Assembly: GCF_007280575.1 (NCBI RefSeq)
Contig: NZ_VKJP01000021.1
Coordinates: 1 to 38,130 of the forward strand
Source of the DNA: Streptomyces benahoarensis
GTDB lineage: Bacteria; Actinomycetota; Actinomycetes; Streptomycetales; Streptomycetaceae
Reading direction: 5' to 3'
DNA length: 38,130 nt
The position numbers were made by a program, and so were the translations under genes. The notes beneath the pieces were generated by a model. It was not told the DNA's origin. It saw nothing but the letters and a program-made list of their open reading frames with translations, and did no database searches. This document shows positions 1-8,376 of the stretch, piece by piece. Position 1 is the stretch's first letter, and each line of letters starts with the position of its first letter.

Positions 1-998
1 GCGCCGCCGCCCGCCAGCGTCACCAGCAGCCGCCGCCGTGACGGCTTCGCGCCGGGCACCGCCGTCGCCTCCGTGGCCGGAGCCGTCCCGCCCGGCAGCA
101 CCGTCGGCGGGGTCTCCCCGGTCATCCGCCTGGCCGCCGTCTCCCGGTCGCGGATGTCAGCGGCGTACGGTCCCGACTTCCACAGCCGGGCGCCCCGTTG
201 CGGCGCCCGGGCCGCCTCGGCGACCTGGGAGGGCAGCGGCCGCGCCCCCGGATCCTTCGCGAAACACGGCTCGACCAGATACCGCAGCGCCTGCGGCACC
301 AGCGTCAGATCCGGGGAGCCGTGCACGACTTCGTAGAGGAGCGCGGTGACCTCGGCGCCGGTGTACGCCGGGCGGCCGCTCGCGGCGAAGACCAGCACCG
401 CGCCCAGCGAGAAGAGGTCCGCGGCGGGGCCGACGCGCTGCCCCAGCACCTGCTCCGGCGCGCCGTACCCCGGCGTGACCGGGATCTGACCGGTCCGGGT
501 CAGCGTCAGGCCGTGCTCGGGGCGGGCGATGCCGAAGTCGATGACGCGCGGGCCGTTCGAGGTCAGGACGACGTTCGACGGCTTGAGGTCGCGGTGGACA
601 AGACCGGTGGCGTGGATGTCCCCGAGCGTGACCGCCAGCGCCCGCGCGGTCTCCCGCAGCAACCCCTCGTCGAGCGGCCCGTGCCGCTGCACCGCGTCGT
701 CCAGCGTCGGCCCGGCCAGGAACTCCGACGCGATCCACGGCCGCCCCGACTCCAGCTCCGCGCCCAGCACCCGCGCGACGCCCTCGCTGGTCACCGCGCG
801 CGCCGTCTGCGCCTCCCGGACGAACCGGTCGACCAGATGCCGGTCGTGCGCCAGCTCGGGCAGCAGCACCTTGACGGCCGCCGGCCGCCCCGCCGCGTCC
901 CGCCCGAGGTACACCTTGCCCATGCCGCCCTCGCCGAGCACCCCGACGATGCGGTACGGGCCGAGCCGGAGCGGATCTCCGGGGCCGAGTGTTCTCAA
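1..998 (-). CDS. Serine/threonine protein kinase (3' end beyond window)
   Basis: Hanks-type Ser/Thr kinase, third gene of a minus-strand kinase run. Read from the TTG at 998, residues about 15-280 form the kinase domain: glycine loop GEGGMGKVY (22-30), catalytic Lys43 in VKVL, HRDLKPSN (catalytic Asp137), DFG at 154-156, then GAPEQ. All catalytic residues are present, so it should phosphorylate proteins. A Pro/Ala linker follows, then an Arg-rich turn and a Gly/Ala/Leu stretch that is still open at the window edge. The neighbouring kinase has the same arrangement before its membrane anchor and beta-propeller, so an extracellular sensor domain probably lies outside the window. The TTG at 998 is preferred because GGAAGG lies 8 nt upstream; an in-frame TTG at 1004 is the alternative. 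The gene starts about 29 nt after the upstream kinase stop, so the two are likely co-transcribed. Confident for family, not for target. Confidence 0.9.
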   Translation of the reverse strand, partial: MRTLGPGDPLRLGPYRIVGVLGEGGMGKVYLGRDAAGRPAAVKVLLPELAHDRHLVDRFVREAQTARAVTSEGVARVLGAELESGRPWIASEFLAGPTLDDAVQRHGPLDEGLLRETARALAVTLGDIHATGLVHRDLKPSNVVLTSNGPRVIDFGIARPEHGLTLTRTGQIPVTPGYGAPEQVLGQRVGPAADLFSLGAVLVFAASGRPAYTGAEVTALLYEVVHGSPDLTLVPQALRYLVEPCFAKDPGARPLPSQVAEAARAPQRGARLWKSGPYAADIRDRETAARRMTGETPPTVLPGGTAPATEATAVPGAKPSRRRLLVTLAGGG

Positions 999-1027
999 CT
1001 TCAAGTCCTTCCTGGACGAGGCGGCGC

Positions 1028-3184
1028 TCAGGCGAGCGGCAGCGCGAAGGTGGCCTGCTGCTCGCGGAGATACAGCCGCCCGCGCTCGCGATCGGCGGTC
1101 ACCACCGTCGCGTCGGTCGGGAACGTCCACACCGCGGTGCGGCTGCGGATGTCCACCGCGCGCAGCCCCTTGTCGTCGAGGCTGTAGACATACTTCCGGC
1201 CGACGACCGGCGGCACCTCGCGGCTGAGGCGGCGGCCCTTGAGGCCCTTCTCCGCCCAGTTGAGGCTGCCGGTCACCGCGTCCAGGGCCACAAGGCCGCG
1301 GTCGCCCTCGGTGCAGTACAGGACCCCGTCGTGGAGGGCCGGGGCTCCGTAGACCCGGCTCTGGCCCGCACTGCCGCCGACGTTCCGGTCGTTGCCGAAG
1401 AGCCAGCCGCTCTCGCCGTCGGACAGCTTGAGGGCGCTGACCGCCTCGTCGGTGAGGTAGGCGTACCGGTCGTCGACGACCAGCTCGGACGGCGGTTCGC
1501 CGGAGAACGGCGAGGAGAGCGTCCACAGCCTCTTGCCGTCCGCGAGGGCGTACGACGTCACATTGACGAAGTGGATGCCCGAGTCGGACCGGGACACCAC
1601 CAGCCGGTCGCCGATGACCACGCCGCGCAGCATCGGCGGCAGGTAGCCGTCGGCCGCCGCGTCCACCTGGGTGCGCCACCGCACCCGGCCGGTGCGCAGA
1701 TCGAGGGCGACGACGTACCAGCGGTCGCGGTTCACGGCCCTGGCCACCAGGTAGGCGGTCTTCTTCACCACGCACAGCAGCTGGTTGCGGTTCTCGCCGC
1801 CCACGAACTCCGCCAGCTCCACCAGCGGTTCGCCGGGCTGGCCGTCGGCGGGATCGAGGAGGCACACCGCCAGCTTCTTGCCCTTGTCGTGCTCGCGCAG
1901 CGCGTAGATGTCGGTGCCGTCGGTCGCCCACCGCCAGGCGTCGGAGACGTTCGCCTGCCAGGTGCCCTCGCCGCTCTCCGGGTTGACGCCGCACAGCACG
2001 ATGCCGCCGGGCATCGCCAGCCCGTGCCGGGTCGACAGCACCTGGCCGTCGCGGTCCGGGGTGCGCGCGGCGAACGTCCACAGTCGCGTCGGCGGCTTCA
2101 CCGGCTTCGGCGCCGGATCACCGCCACCGGGACCACCGCCCCGGCCGAGCCACGCCCACAGCCCGCCCGCCACACCGGCGCCCGCGACGACCCCGCCGGC
2201 GGTCATCGCCAGCATGCGGCGCCGCGACGGCCCCGGCCCGCCCGGCAGCGTCACGGGCCCCGGCGGCGCGTCGGGCGGCGGCGGCGCCAGCCGTGGCGGC
2301 TGCCGCCACACCTCGTCGCCGCGCTGCGCGACCATGCGCAGCACACCGTCCGGCAGCACGTCCGCGAAGACCTGCGGTATGCCGTCCGGCGCCAGCGCGG
2401 CGGCCAGATCCTCGGTCGTCGGCCGCTGCGCCGGGTCCTTCGCCAGAGCGCGGCTCAGCACCGGCACCAGCTCCGGCGGCACCCCGCCGAGGTCCGCCTC
2501 GGTGTAGCGGACGCGGTAGAGCAGATCCGTGGGCTGCCCGGAGCCGAACGGGCCGTGGCCGGCCGCGGCGAACACCAGCAGCCCGCCGAGCGCGAACACA
2601 TCGCCCGCCGCCGCGTGTTCGCCACCGGACGCCTGCTCCGGCGACATGAACGCGGGCGTCCCCACGGCGGCACCGGCCTGCGTCAGCGGCGCCTCGCCGA
2701 CCGCGTGGGCCACCCCGAAGTCGATGATCTTCGGCCCGGCCGCCGTGACCAGGACGTTCGACGGCTTGAGGTCACGGTGCACCACCTCGGAGCGGTGCAG
2801 CTGCGCCAGGCCCTGGGCCAGCGCCGCACCCAGCGCCCGCACGGACCGCTCCGGCAGCGGACCGGCGGCCTCCACCGCGTCGTCCAGCGGCGGGCCGAGG
2901 ACGTACTCCGTCGCCAGCCACGGCCGGGGCGCGTCCGGGTCGGCGTCGTGGACCTGGGCGCCGTGGCGGCCACCGATCACCCGCGCCGCGTCCGCCTCCA
3001 GCCGGAAGCGGTGGCGCAGCGCCGTATCGGCGGTCAGCCGCTGGTGCAGCACCTTGAGCGCGACGGTGCGGCCGCCCGCCGTACGCGCCAGATAGACCGT
3101 GCCCATACCGCCGCCGCCCAGCCGGGCCAGCAGCAGATACGGGCCGACGGTGTGCGGATCGTCGTGGAGAAGAGCGGTCGGCAT
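1028..3184 (-). CDS. Membrane Ser/Thr protein kinase with C-terminal PQQ-like beta-propeller
   Basis: A 718-residue receptor-type kinase. Kinase domain at about 14-270: glycine loop GGGGMG (23-28), Lys44 in VALKVL, HRDLKPSN with Asp138, DFG 155-157, SPEQ 181-184. A Pro-rich linker (about 305-335) leads to RRRMLAM followed by a Gly/Ala/Val hydrophobic stretch, probably the single membrane segment. The remaining ~350 residues are extracellular and show repeated Trp/Gly blades such as TRLWTF, GRVRWRTQV, KRLWTLSS and GSLNWAEK, typical of PQQ-like (pyrrolo-quinoline quinone type) propellers that act as sensors in actinobacterial kinases. The ATG at 3184 is chosen because GAGG precedes it and the upstream stop ends at 3189, leaving 4 nt between genes, so translational coupling with the pseudokinase is likely. 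An in-frame upstream extension to 3475 would lie inside the pseudokinase gene and is rejected. The ligand is unknown. Confidence 0.93.
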   Translation of the reverse strand: MPTALLHDDPHTVGPYLLLARLGGGGMGTVYLARTAGGRTVALKVLHQRLTADTALRHRFRLEADAARVIGGRHGAQVHDADPDAPRPWLATEYVLGPPLDDAVEAAGPLPERSVRALGAALAQGLAQLHRSEVVHRDLKPSNVLVTAAGPKIIDFGVAHAVGEAPLTQAGAAVGTPAFMSPEQASGGEHAAAGDVFALGGLLVFAAAGHGPFGSGQPTDLLYRVRYTEADLGGVPPELVPVLSRALAKDPAQRPTTEDLAAALAPDGIPQVFADVLPDGVLRMVAQRGDEVWRQPPRLAPPPPDAPPGPVTLPGGPGPSRRRMLAMTAGGVVAGAGVAGGLWAWLGRGGGPGGGDPAPKPVKPPTRLWTFAARTPDRDGQVLSTRHGLAMPGGIVLCGVNPESGEGTWQANVSDAWRWATDGTDIYALREHDKGKKLAVCLLDPADGQPGEPLVELAEFVGGENRNQLLCVVKKTAYLVARAVNRDRWYVVALDLRTGRVRWRTQVDAAADGYLPPMLRGVVIGDRLVVSRSDSGIHFVNVTSYALADGKRLWTLSSPFSGEPPSELVVDDRYAYLTDEAVSALKLSDGESGWLFGNDRNVGGSAGQSRVYGAPALHDGVLYCTEGDRGLVALDAVTGSLNWAEKGLKGRRLSREVPPVVGRKYVYSLDDKGLRAVDIRSRTAVWTFPTDATVVTADRERGRLYLREQQATFALPLA

Positions 3185-3188
3185 GGAG

Positions 3189-4058
3189 TCAGCGCACCTC
3201 GGGGAGTTCGGCGGCGAGCACCGCGGCCGCCTGCAGGGACAGGGCCGCGACCACCCGGCCGGGCAGCGACACCGGCTCGGCGCCCGCGTGCTGTGTGCCC
3301 CAGGCCGCGCCGGGCGCCAGCTGCGCCAGGACCTGGGCCGGTTCGGGCCGCGCGGCGGGATCCCGCGACAGGCAGGCGGTGATCGGCGCCCGCAGTCCGG
3401 CGGGGATCTCCGCCCGCTCCGGCACGGTGTGACCGGTCGCCGCGTACGCCAGGACGGCGCCCAGCGCGTACACATCGGAGGGTGCCTGAACCGGCCCGCC
3501 CGTACCCGATTCGGGCGCGAGGCAGCCCGCGTCGATACCGGGCAGCCCGGTCCGCGGCATACCGTCCGGCGCCGCCGCGCGCACCGCGCCGAAGCAGGAG
3601 ACCAGCGGACCGTACGCGGTGAGCAGCACCGACGCGGGGCACAGCCCGCCGTGCACCACGCCCAGGACGTGCGCCGACGCCAGCGACTCGGCGAGCGCCG
3701 CGCCCAGCGTCCGCACCGCCTCCTCGGGCAGCGGACCGCCGTGGGCGTCGATGGCCTCCGGCAGCGGCAGCGCCGGCCGGTAGGGCGAGGCGAGCCAGGG
3801 GAACGCGGCGCTGCCGCCGACCTGAGCCACCGGCCACAGACCGGGCTGCGCCAGCTTCGCCGCCCACTGCGCCTCGGCCGCCCAGCGCCCCGGATCGGCG
3901 CCCTGAAGGGGCAGGCTGATCAGTACCGTCCGGGACCCGTCGGCGCTGCGCGCCAGATATCGCCGTTCGGGAACGTCCCGCCGCGCGGCCGGATCGAGCC
4001 GCGCCAGCGTCAGAAACTCCCCGATCCGCGGCGGATCGTCCTGCCGCAGCCCTTCCAT
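3189..4058 (-). CDS. Catalytically dead kinase-like protein (pseudokinase)
   Basis: A 289-residue protein with the length and layout of a Ser/Thr kinase domain but no active site. Aligned by eye with the next gene, the ATP-binding Lys is replaced (TVLISLP, Ser48), the catalytic loop HRDLKPSN reads HGGLCPAS (136-143), and DFG reads SCFG (154-157). Late structural parts remain: APES (181-184), a DVYALGAVLAYAATG helix like DVFALGGLLVFAAAG of the active kinase, and a PAARPEPAQVL segment. So the fold is probably kept while catalysis is lost. There is no signal peptide or clear membrane helix. The start ATG at 4058 follows GGGGAGA. It is the first gene of the run and ends 4 nt before the active kinase start, which suggests an allosteric or scaffolding partner of that kinase (inference). 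An inactivated paralogue on its way out is the alternative, but the frame is intact. Confidence 0.85.
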   Translation of the reverse strand: MEGLRQDDPPRIGEFLTLARLDPAARRDVPERRYLARSADGSRTVLISLPLQGADPGRWAAEAQWAAKLAQPGLWPVAQVGGSAAFPWLASPYRPALPLPEAIDAHGGPLPEEAVRTLGAALAESLASAHVLGVVHGGLCPASVLLTAYGPLVSCFGAVRAAAPDGMPRTGLPGIDAGCLAPESGTGGPVQAPSDVYALGAVLAYAATGHTVPERAEIPAGLRAPITACLSRDPAARPEPAQVLAQLAPGAAWGTQHAGAEPVSLPGRVVAALSLQAAAVLAAELPEVR

Positions 4059-4421
4059 ACCGTCTCCCCGTTCGTCAAGCACCGGCACGCGAGCCTACCC
4101 GGCGATCACTGGGCCCGGCGGCCGGGGTGATCGCGCCGGGGCCGGACCGGCCGGGGGTGCGCCGCCGCCCGCCGCCCGCCGCACGGGCCCGCCCGGACGG
4201 CGCGTCGGCCCGGCACCCGGACCGCCCTCCGGCACGCCTCCGCCCCCGCGCCGCCCCTCGCCGGGCGGGCCCGCATCGCCCGCCGCGCCGCCCGTTCCGG
4301 GCATCAACGGACCCGTATTCCACGGAACTTGACGCCGGAGGGACGACGGGCCTTGAGTGTGGTCGCGCACGGTGGGCCGCCGCCCGGCGCCCTCCCGGCG
4401 ACCCGACGACGAGGAGTCCGT
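4059..4421. other. Intergenic region between divergent pseudokinase and GH76 genes
   Basis: This 363-base GC-rich stretch separates two divergently transcribed genes, so promoters for both should lie here. All six frames are open over long parts, but the translations are Arg/Pro/Ala-rich and have no recognisable family. A TTGACG hexamer near 4329 could be a -35 element for the GH76 gene, but I see no convincing -10 at the right distance. A GAGGAG ribosome binding site just before 4422 fits the GH76 start. Confidence 0.4.
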
Positions 4422-5930
4422 ATGCCACCGCAACCGGAAAACACCCCCGACCCGGCACCGGCGTCCCCGCGGCGCGCGGCGGTGCGACGCGCGGCCGCCG
4501 CGCTCGCCGCCGCGGGAATGCTCGCTGCCGTCGCGGCATCCGCGCCCGCCGCCGCGGCGGACGGCGGCGTCTGCAACACGTACTGCGACGCCCGCGACCC
4601 CGCGAACGCCCTCAAGGACCGTGTACCGGTCACCGCGACGCTGCACGGCCGGGCGATGGCCCTGCACGTCGACGACGGCAGCGCCATGGCCTTCGGCACC
4701 CTCGACAACGTTGTCCCGGGCGACAAGATCTGGGTGGACCGCTCGTTCGACGGCGGCCGCACCTGGGACGGCGGCAGCCGCCTCGGCGACACCACCGCCC
4801 CCGGCGGCGTCGGCGGCTGGCGTACGCAGATGTACAACGTCGACGACTGGAACACCGGCCGGATCGGCGCGCTCCGCGCCTGCGCGCAGGTCACCGGCGA
4901 CGACGACATCGCCTGCACCGGCTGGGCCCGCTCCGACTGGAACGGCGCCGACCGCCGCCAGGCCGCCGCCACCGCGCTGATGATGGACTACGACCGGAAG
5001 ACCGGCCTGTTCGGCGGCGACGGCTGGTGGACTTCCGCCAACGCCCTGACCGCCCTCATCGACACCATCCGCCGCACCGGCGTCAAGAGCTACGCCTACG
5101 CCGTCGACGAGACGTACGACAAGAACAAGGACCGTACGGACGGTGGACGGCTGGGGCAGTTCCGCAACGAGTACCTCGACGACACCGGCTGGTGGGGGCT
5201 GGCCTGGGTCAAGGCGTACGACCTGACCGGCGACGCCCGCTACCTGGACACCGCACGCGCCGACGCCGACCACATGGCGGGGTACTGGACCGACACGTGC
5301 GGCGGCGGCGTCCAGTGGAAGACCGACACGGCGTACAAGAACGCCGTCACCAACGAGCTGTACATCGCCCTCAACGCCGCGCTGCACAACCGGACCGAAG
5401 GCGACACCCGCTATCTCGACCGGGCGAACAGCGGCTGGAACTGGCTGCGCGGCAGCGGCATGATCAACGGAAAGCACCTGGTCAACGACGGTCTCAACGA
5501 CTCCTGCAAGAACAACGGCCAGCCGACCTGGACCTACAACCAGGGCGTGATCCTCGGCGGTCTCGCGGAGCTGCACCGGGCCACCGGCGACGACGCACTG
5601 TTGCGCGGCGCCCGCGAACTGGCCGACGCCTCCACGGGATCGGGCGACCTCAACCCGGGCGGGATCCTGCGCGAGCCGGGCGAGTCCCACAGCTGCACCG
5701 GTGACGGCCCCAGCTTCAAGGGCGCGTACGTCCGCGGACTGGGCGCCCTCAACCGCGAACTGGACGGCCACCCCTACGACGGCTACCTCACGAAGCAGGC
5801 GGACACCGCCTACGCCAAGGACCGCAACGCGCTCGACCAGTACGGCCCGCACTGGAACGGCGACCGCGGCGACGGCCCCGGCCACGGCTGCCAGCACTCC
5901 GCGCTGGACCTGCTGAACGCGGCACCGTAG
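4422..5930 (+). CDS. Secreted glycoside hydrolase family 76 protein (alpha-1,6-mannanase-like)
   Basis: A 502-residue exported enzyme. The N-terminus has basic residues followed by an Ala-rich hydrophobic segment ending near ASAPAAAA (about 40-46), a Sec-type or weakly Tat-like signal. Residues about 47-170 form an extra N-terminal region with paired cysteines and a Gly/Asp-rich beta-type sequence. The GH76 (alpha/alpha)6 barrel follows. The adjacent Asp pair at 253-254 in YLDDTGWWGLAWVKAYDLTGD matches the catalytic DD of the family; TYNQGVILGGLAEL and the closing CQHSALDLLN are further hallmarks. Family members cleave alpha-1,6-mannan such as fungal cell-wall backbone, so an extracellular role on mannan is likely. 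The start ATG at 4422 has GAGGAG 6 nt upstream. The gene stands alone and is followed by a hairpin terminator. Confidence 0.9.
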   Translation: MPPQPENTPDPAPASPRRAAVRRAAAALAAAGMLAAVAASAPAAAADGGVCNTYCDARDPANALKDRVPVTATLHGRAMALHVDDGSAMAFGTLDNVVPGDKIWVDRSFDGGRTWDGGSRLGDTTAPGGVGGWRTQMYNVDDWNTGRIGALRACAQVTGDDDIACTGWARSDWNGADRRQAAATALMMDYDRKTGLFGGDGWWTSANALTALIDTIRRTGVKSYAYAVDETYDKNKDRTDGGRLGQFRNEYLDDTGWWGLAWVKAYDLTGDARYLDTARADADHMAGYWTDTCGGGVQWKTDTAYKNAVTNELYIALNAALHNRTEGDTRYLDRANSGWNWLRGSGMINGKHLVNDGLNDSCKNNGQPTWTYNQGVILGGLAELHRATGDDALLRGARELADASTGSGDLNPGGILREPGESHSCTGDGPSFKGAYVRGLGALNRELDGHPYDGYLTKQADTAYAKDRNALDQYGPHWNGDRGDGPGHGCQHSALDLLNAAP

Positions 5931-5941
5931 CCGCCGCCCGG

Positions 5942-5966
5942 CCCGGCGGGCCACCCGCCCGCCGGG
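5942..5966 (+). terminator. Hairpin terminator after GH76 gene
   Basis: Perfect 10-bp inverted repeat (CCCGGCGGGC / GCCCGCCGGG) with a 5-nt loop, 12 nt after the GH76 stop codon. There is no T-run, which is usual for Streptomyces terminators. Confidence 0.75.
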
Positions 5967-5996
5967 CACCGCTTCTCCTCCGGTGACGGGGGAGTG

Positions 5997-6010
5997 GTGC
6001 GGTACCGCAC
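5997..6010. promoter_or_regulatory. 14-bp perfect palindrome, possible operator
   Basis: GTGCGGTACCGCAC is a perfect palindrome in the 420-base stretch between the GH76 stop and the VanZ-RDD start, about 340 nt before the latter. Its form suits binding by a dimeric regulator, but no matching regulator can be named and no promoter hexamers are clear next to it. The rest of 5967-6352 shows no convincing gene. Confidence 0.3.
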
Positions 6011-6352
6011 GGTTCGCCCCCGCAGTACGAAACGGGCAGGTCGCACGGGGTGCGCGCGGGTTTTCCGGTGCGCTCGTCCGTCTGACAGGATCATGACGGA
6101 GGCCCGTTCCCTTATCCCGCCGTGAGGCGACGGGGTGACCCCGCGGACCGGGGCGGGCTCCCGCGATCCTTGCCGTGAAGATGACAGGACACAGATGAAC
6201 TTCGGGACCTTCCTTCCCACGGGAGTCGTCCGGCCGAGGAATCGGTGCGCGGTGGCGGACCACCGCGCCGTGTGCCCGCCACCACCGGTCGGCGGGCACA
6301 CGGCGGACAGGCCGGACCGGTCGCGCACCGCCGCCGCGGGGGAGGGCACGCG

Positions 6353-7597
6353 GTGACCGGCGCCTACCTGCTCCCCCTGAACACCGCGGCGATGCTCTTC
6401 CCTGGCCTGGCCCTGTTGATATCGGTACCGGTCGCGATCGTCCTGTACCGCCGCCACGGCATCATGACCCGCTGGCGCGCCCTCTCCATCTTCGCGTTCG
6501 TCTACTTCGCCGTCTCGGCGCTCTGCCTCGTGGTGGTGCCGCTGCCGAGCAGCGCCGTGGACGTCTGCCAGGCGTTCCCGACCTTCAAGAATCCGCAGTG
6601 GACGCCGGGGATGTTCGTCGCCGACATGTGGAAGGAGGCCCACCATCAGCTCTCCTTCGGCGCGCTGATCCTGCACAACTCGGCGTTCTGGCAGACGGTC
6701 TTCAACCTCCTCCTCCTGCTGCCGCTGGGCGTTTTCGTACGGCTGCACTTCCGGCGCGGCCTGCTCGCCGCCACGCTCGCCGGGTTCGGCGCCTCCCTCT
6801 TCTTCGAGCTGACCCAGTTCACCGGGTTGTGGGGGATCTATCCCTGCCCCTACCGGCTCTTCGCGGTGGACGATCTGCTCGCCAACACGGCCGGGGCGTC
6901 GCTGGGCTGGGCGCTCGCCGCGCCGCTGGCCCGCTTCCTGCCGGAGCTGAACGCCCTGGACGACCGGGCGATGGCCGCCAGCGACAACGTCCCGTTCGGC
7001 CGCCGTCTGGTCGCCCTGCTGCTGGACGTGACGGGCCTGTTCGTGGTGGGGCCGCCGGTGAGCTTCGTGGTGACGATGTTCAGCGGCACCGAGACGGGGG
7101 TGCTGACATCGGTGCTTCTGACCGCCCTGTGGTTCGTGGTGGTGCCGTGGCTGACCGGCGGATTCACGCCGGGCAAGCGGGTGTTGCTGCTCCGGCTGAC
7201 GGCCCGCGACGGCTCCCGGCCCGGGCTGATCCCGCTGGCCCTGCGGGCGGCGGTCCTCGCCGCACCGCCGCTGGTCCTGGCGCTGGGCATGGCCCTGGTG
7301 ACCCTGCGGCTGCTGGAGGACGGCGCGGCCGTGAACGCGGTGGCGCTGCTGGCCCTCGCGGCGATGCTGTGCTGCGGCGCGATGGTCTGCCTCGTGCTGT
7401 ACCTCTGGGCCCTCCGCGCGGCCCGCCGCCACCCCGAGGGACTGGGCTACCACGAGATCTGGTCCGGCGTCGCCAACACGTCGCTTCCGCACTGGCGGGC
7501 ACGGAAGCGGGAGAGGGCGGGGGCGGACGCCCTCGGCCCGGACGCCCTCGGCCCGGACGCTACGGGCAAAGCCGGGAAGGCCCCCACCGGACGGTAA
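6353..7597 (+). CDS. VanZ family / RDD domain membrane protein
   Basis: A 414-residue integral membrane protein made of two known modules. Residues about 1-190 hold several hydrophobic helices of the VanZ-like family, including the conserved FNLLLLLPLGVFVRL helix, the FFELTQ motif and the later FAVDDLLANTAGASLGW segment. Residues about 210-380 match an RDD domain, with RRLVALLLDVTGLFV and the TPGKRVLLLRLTARDG motif between further helices. VanZ proteins of glycopeptide-resistance clusters give low-level teicoplanin resistance, but most family members are uncharacterised, so no resistance is claimed. The GTG at 6353 is favoured because GGGGGAGGG lies just upstream and the preceding frame lacks family-like sequence. 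The C-terminal tail contains two copies of a DALGP repeat encoded by a 15-bp tandem duplication. Likely monocistronic. Confidence 0.87.
   Translation: MTGAYLLPLNTAAMLFPGLALLISVPVAIVLYRRHGIMTRWRALSIFAFVYFAVSALCLVVVPLPSSAVDVCQAFPTFKNPQWTPGMFVADMWKEAHHQLSFGALILHNSAFWQTVFNLLLLLPLGVFVRLHFRRGLLAATLAGFGASLFFELTQFTGLWGIYPCPYRLFAVDDLLANTAGASLGWALAAPLARFLPELNALDDRAMAASDNVPFGRRLVALLLDVTGLFVVGPPVSFVVTMFSGTETGVLTSVLLTALWFVVVPWLTGGFTPGKRVLLLRLTARDGSRPGLIPLALRAAVLAAPPLVLALGMALVTLRLLEDGAAVNAVALLALAAMLCCGAMVCLVLYLWALRAARRHPEGLGYHEIWSGVANTSLPHWRARKRERAGADALGPDALGPDATGKAGKAPTGR
7526..7555 (+). repeat. 15-bp tandem duplication within VanZ-RDD gene
   Basis: Two exact copies of GACGCCCTCGGCCCG followed by a partial third copy starting GACGC. 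The unit is a multiple of three, so it repeats the pentapeptide DALGP in the cytosolic tail without breaking the frame. Confidence 0.85.
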
Positions 7598-7606
7598 CCG
7601 GACAGC

Positions 7607-7636
7607 GCGCGGCGGCCGGACATCTGGCCGCCGCGC
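7607..7636. terminator. Bidirectional hairpin terminator
   Basis: Perfect 11-bp arms (GCGCGGCGGCC / GGCCGCCGCGC) around an 8-nt loop, between the convergent VanZ-RDD and GntR genes. The position and symmetry suit termination in both directions. Confidence 0.8.
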
Positions 7637-7665
7637 CCCCGAAACGCTCCGCCGTACCGCCCCCG

Positions 7666-8304
7666 TCAGCCCTGCCGTGCCGCGGCCGCCCGGCGACCGG
7701 TCGCGAGGTGACGGACCGTCAATTCCGCGACCCGGTCCGCATCACGGTCCACGAGGGCGTCGTAGAGCGCCTCGTGTTCCTCGGCGATGGCCACCAGATC
7801 GTCGTGCTGCCCCAGCAGCCACCGCATCCGGCTGCGCAGGGTGCGTTCCAGTTCGTTGAGGAGTTCGTTGTCGGCGAGCGAGGTCACCGTCTCGTGGAAG
7901 TCGGCCGCCGCCCGCCGGGCCCGTACCGCGTCGCCCGCGCGGGCCGCCGTCAGTTCGGCGTCGAGGTCGGCGCGGAGCCGCGCCAGTCCGGCGCGGGTGC
8001 GGCGCTGGGCGGCGAGGCGGAATGCCATCGTCTCCAGCGCCGAGCGCACCTCCTCCAGATCGGCGAGGTCCGACGGCGTGAATTCCCGCACCACGGCCCA
8101 GCTCCGGGGTCGGGGCGTCACCAGTCCCTCGGTGACCAGCGCCTTCAGGGCGTCCCGGATCGGCAGCCGGCTCACGCCCAGCTCCGCGGCCAGTTCCCGC
8201 TCGACCAGCTTGCTGCCCGGCGCGCGGACGCCGTCGATGATGTCGTCGCGCAACTGCCGGGTGACCCGCTCCGATTCGGGCTCGAACTTCTCAGACCCTG
8301 TCAT
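7666..8304 (-). CDS. GntR family transcriptional regulator (FadR/FCD type)
   Basis: A 212-residue DNA-binding repressor-type protein. The N-terminal winged helix-turn-helix (about 10-75) carries VTRQLRDDIIDG, the GntR signature KLVERELAAELGVSRLPIRDALKAL and LVTPRPRSWAVV. The rest (about 80-205) is all-helical FCD-like sequence with a metal/ligand pocket pattern: DLEEVRSALE, ADFHETVTSLADN and EHEALYDALVDRDA. FCD regulators usually sense small carboxylic acids, often substrates of a neighbouring pathway. The ATG at 8304 gives the expected start just before the helix-turn-helix. It lies next to a LysR regulator and a deaminase-like gene on the same strand, but the 72-nt gap and the two different regulators make a single operon uncertain. 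Target genes are not evident; the GntR-like palindrome at 19769 is too far away to assign. Confidence 0.9.
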   Translation of the reverse strand: MTGSEKFEPESERVTRQLRDDIIDGVRAPGSKLVERELAAELGVSRLPIRDALKALVTEGLVTPRPRSWAVVREFTPSDLADLEEVRSALETMAFRLAAQRRTRAGLARLRADLDAELTAARAGDAVRARRAAADFHETVTSLADNELLNELERTLRSRMRWLLGQHDDLVAIAEEHEALYDALVDRDADRVAELTVRHLATGRRAAAARQG

Positions 8305-8376
8305 GGGCCCGATTCTCTCATCGGCGCCCGCACCGCCCGGCCCCGCGCGCCCGGCCCCGCGCGCCCGGCGCCGCGC

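Noticed and set aside
989..3382. Plus-strand open frame of about 797 codons opposite the propeller kinase
   Set aside because: The minus strand shows a full kinase and propeller; the plus frame is its shadow.
4095..6299. Long minus-strand open frame (about 734 codons) opposite the GH76 gene
   Set aside because: Antisense to a clear GH76 enzyme; the translation is low-complexity Val/Gly/Ala/Arg and matches no family. It is a high-GC mirror frame.
6195..6356. Small plus-strand ORF (MNFGTFLPTG start) overlapping the VanZ-RDD start
   Set aside because: The first residues look gene-like and its stop overlaps the GTG of the next gene, but the remainder is Pro/Arg-rich without family match, and the ribosome binding site is weak.
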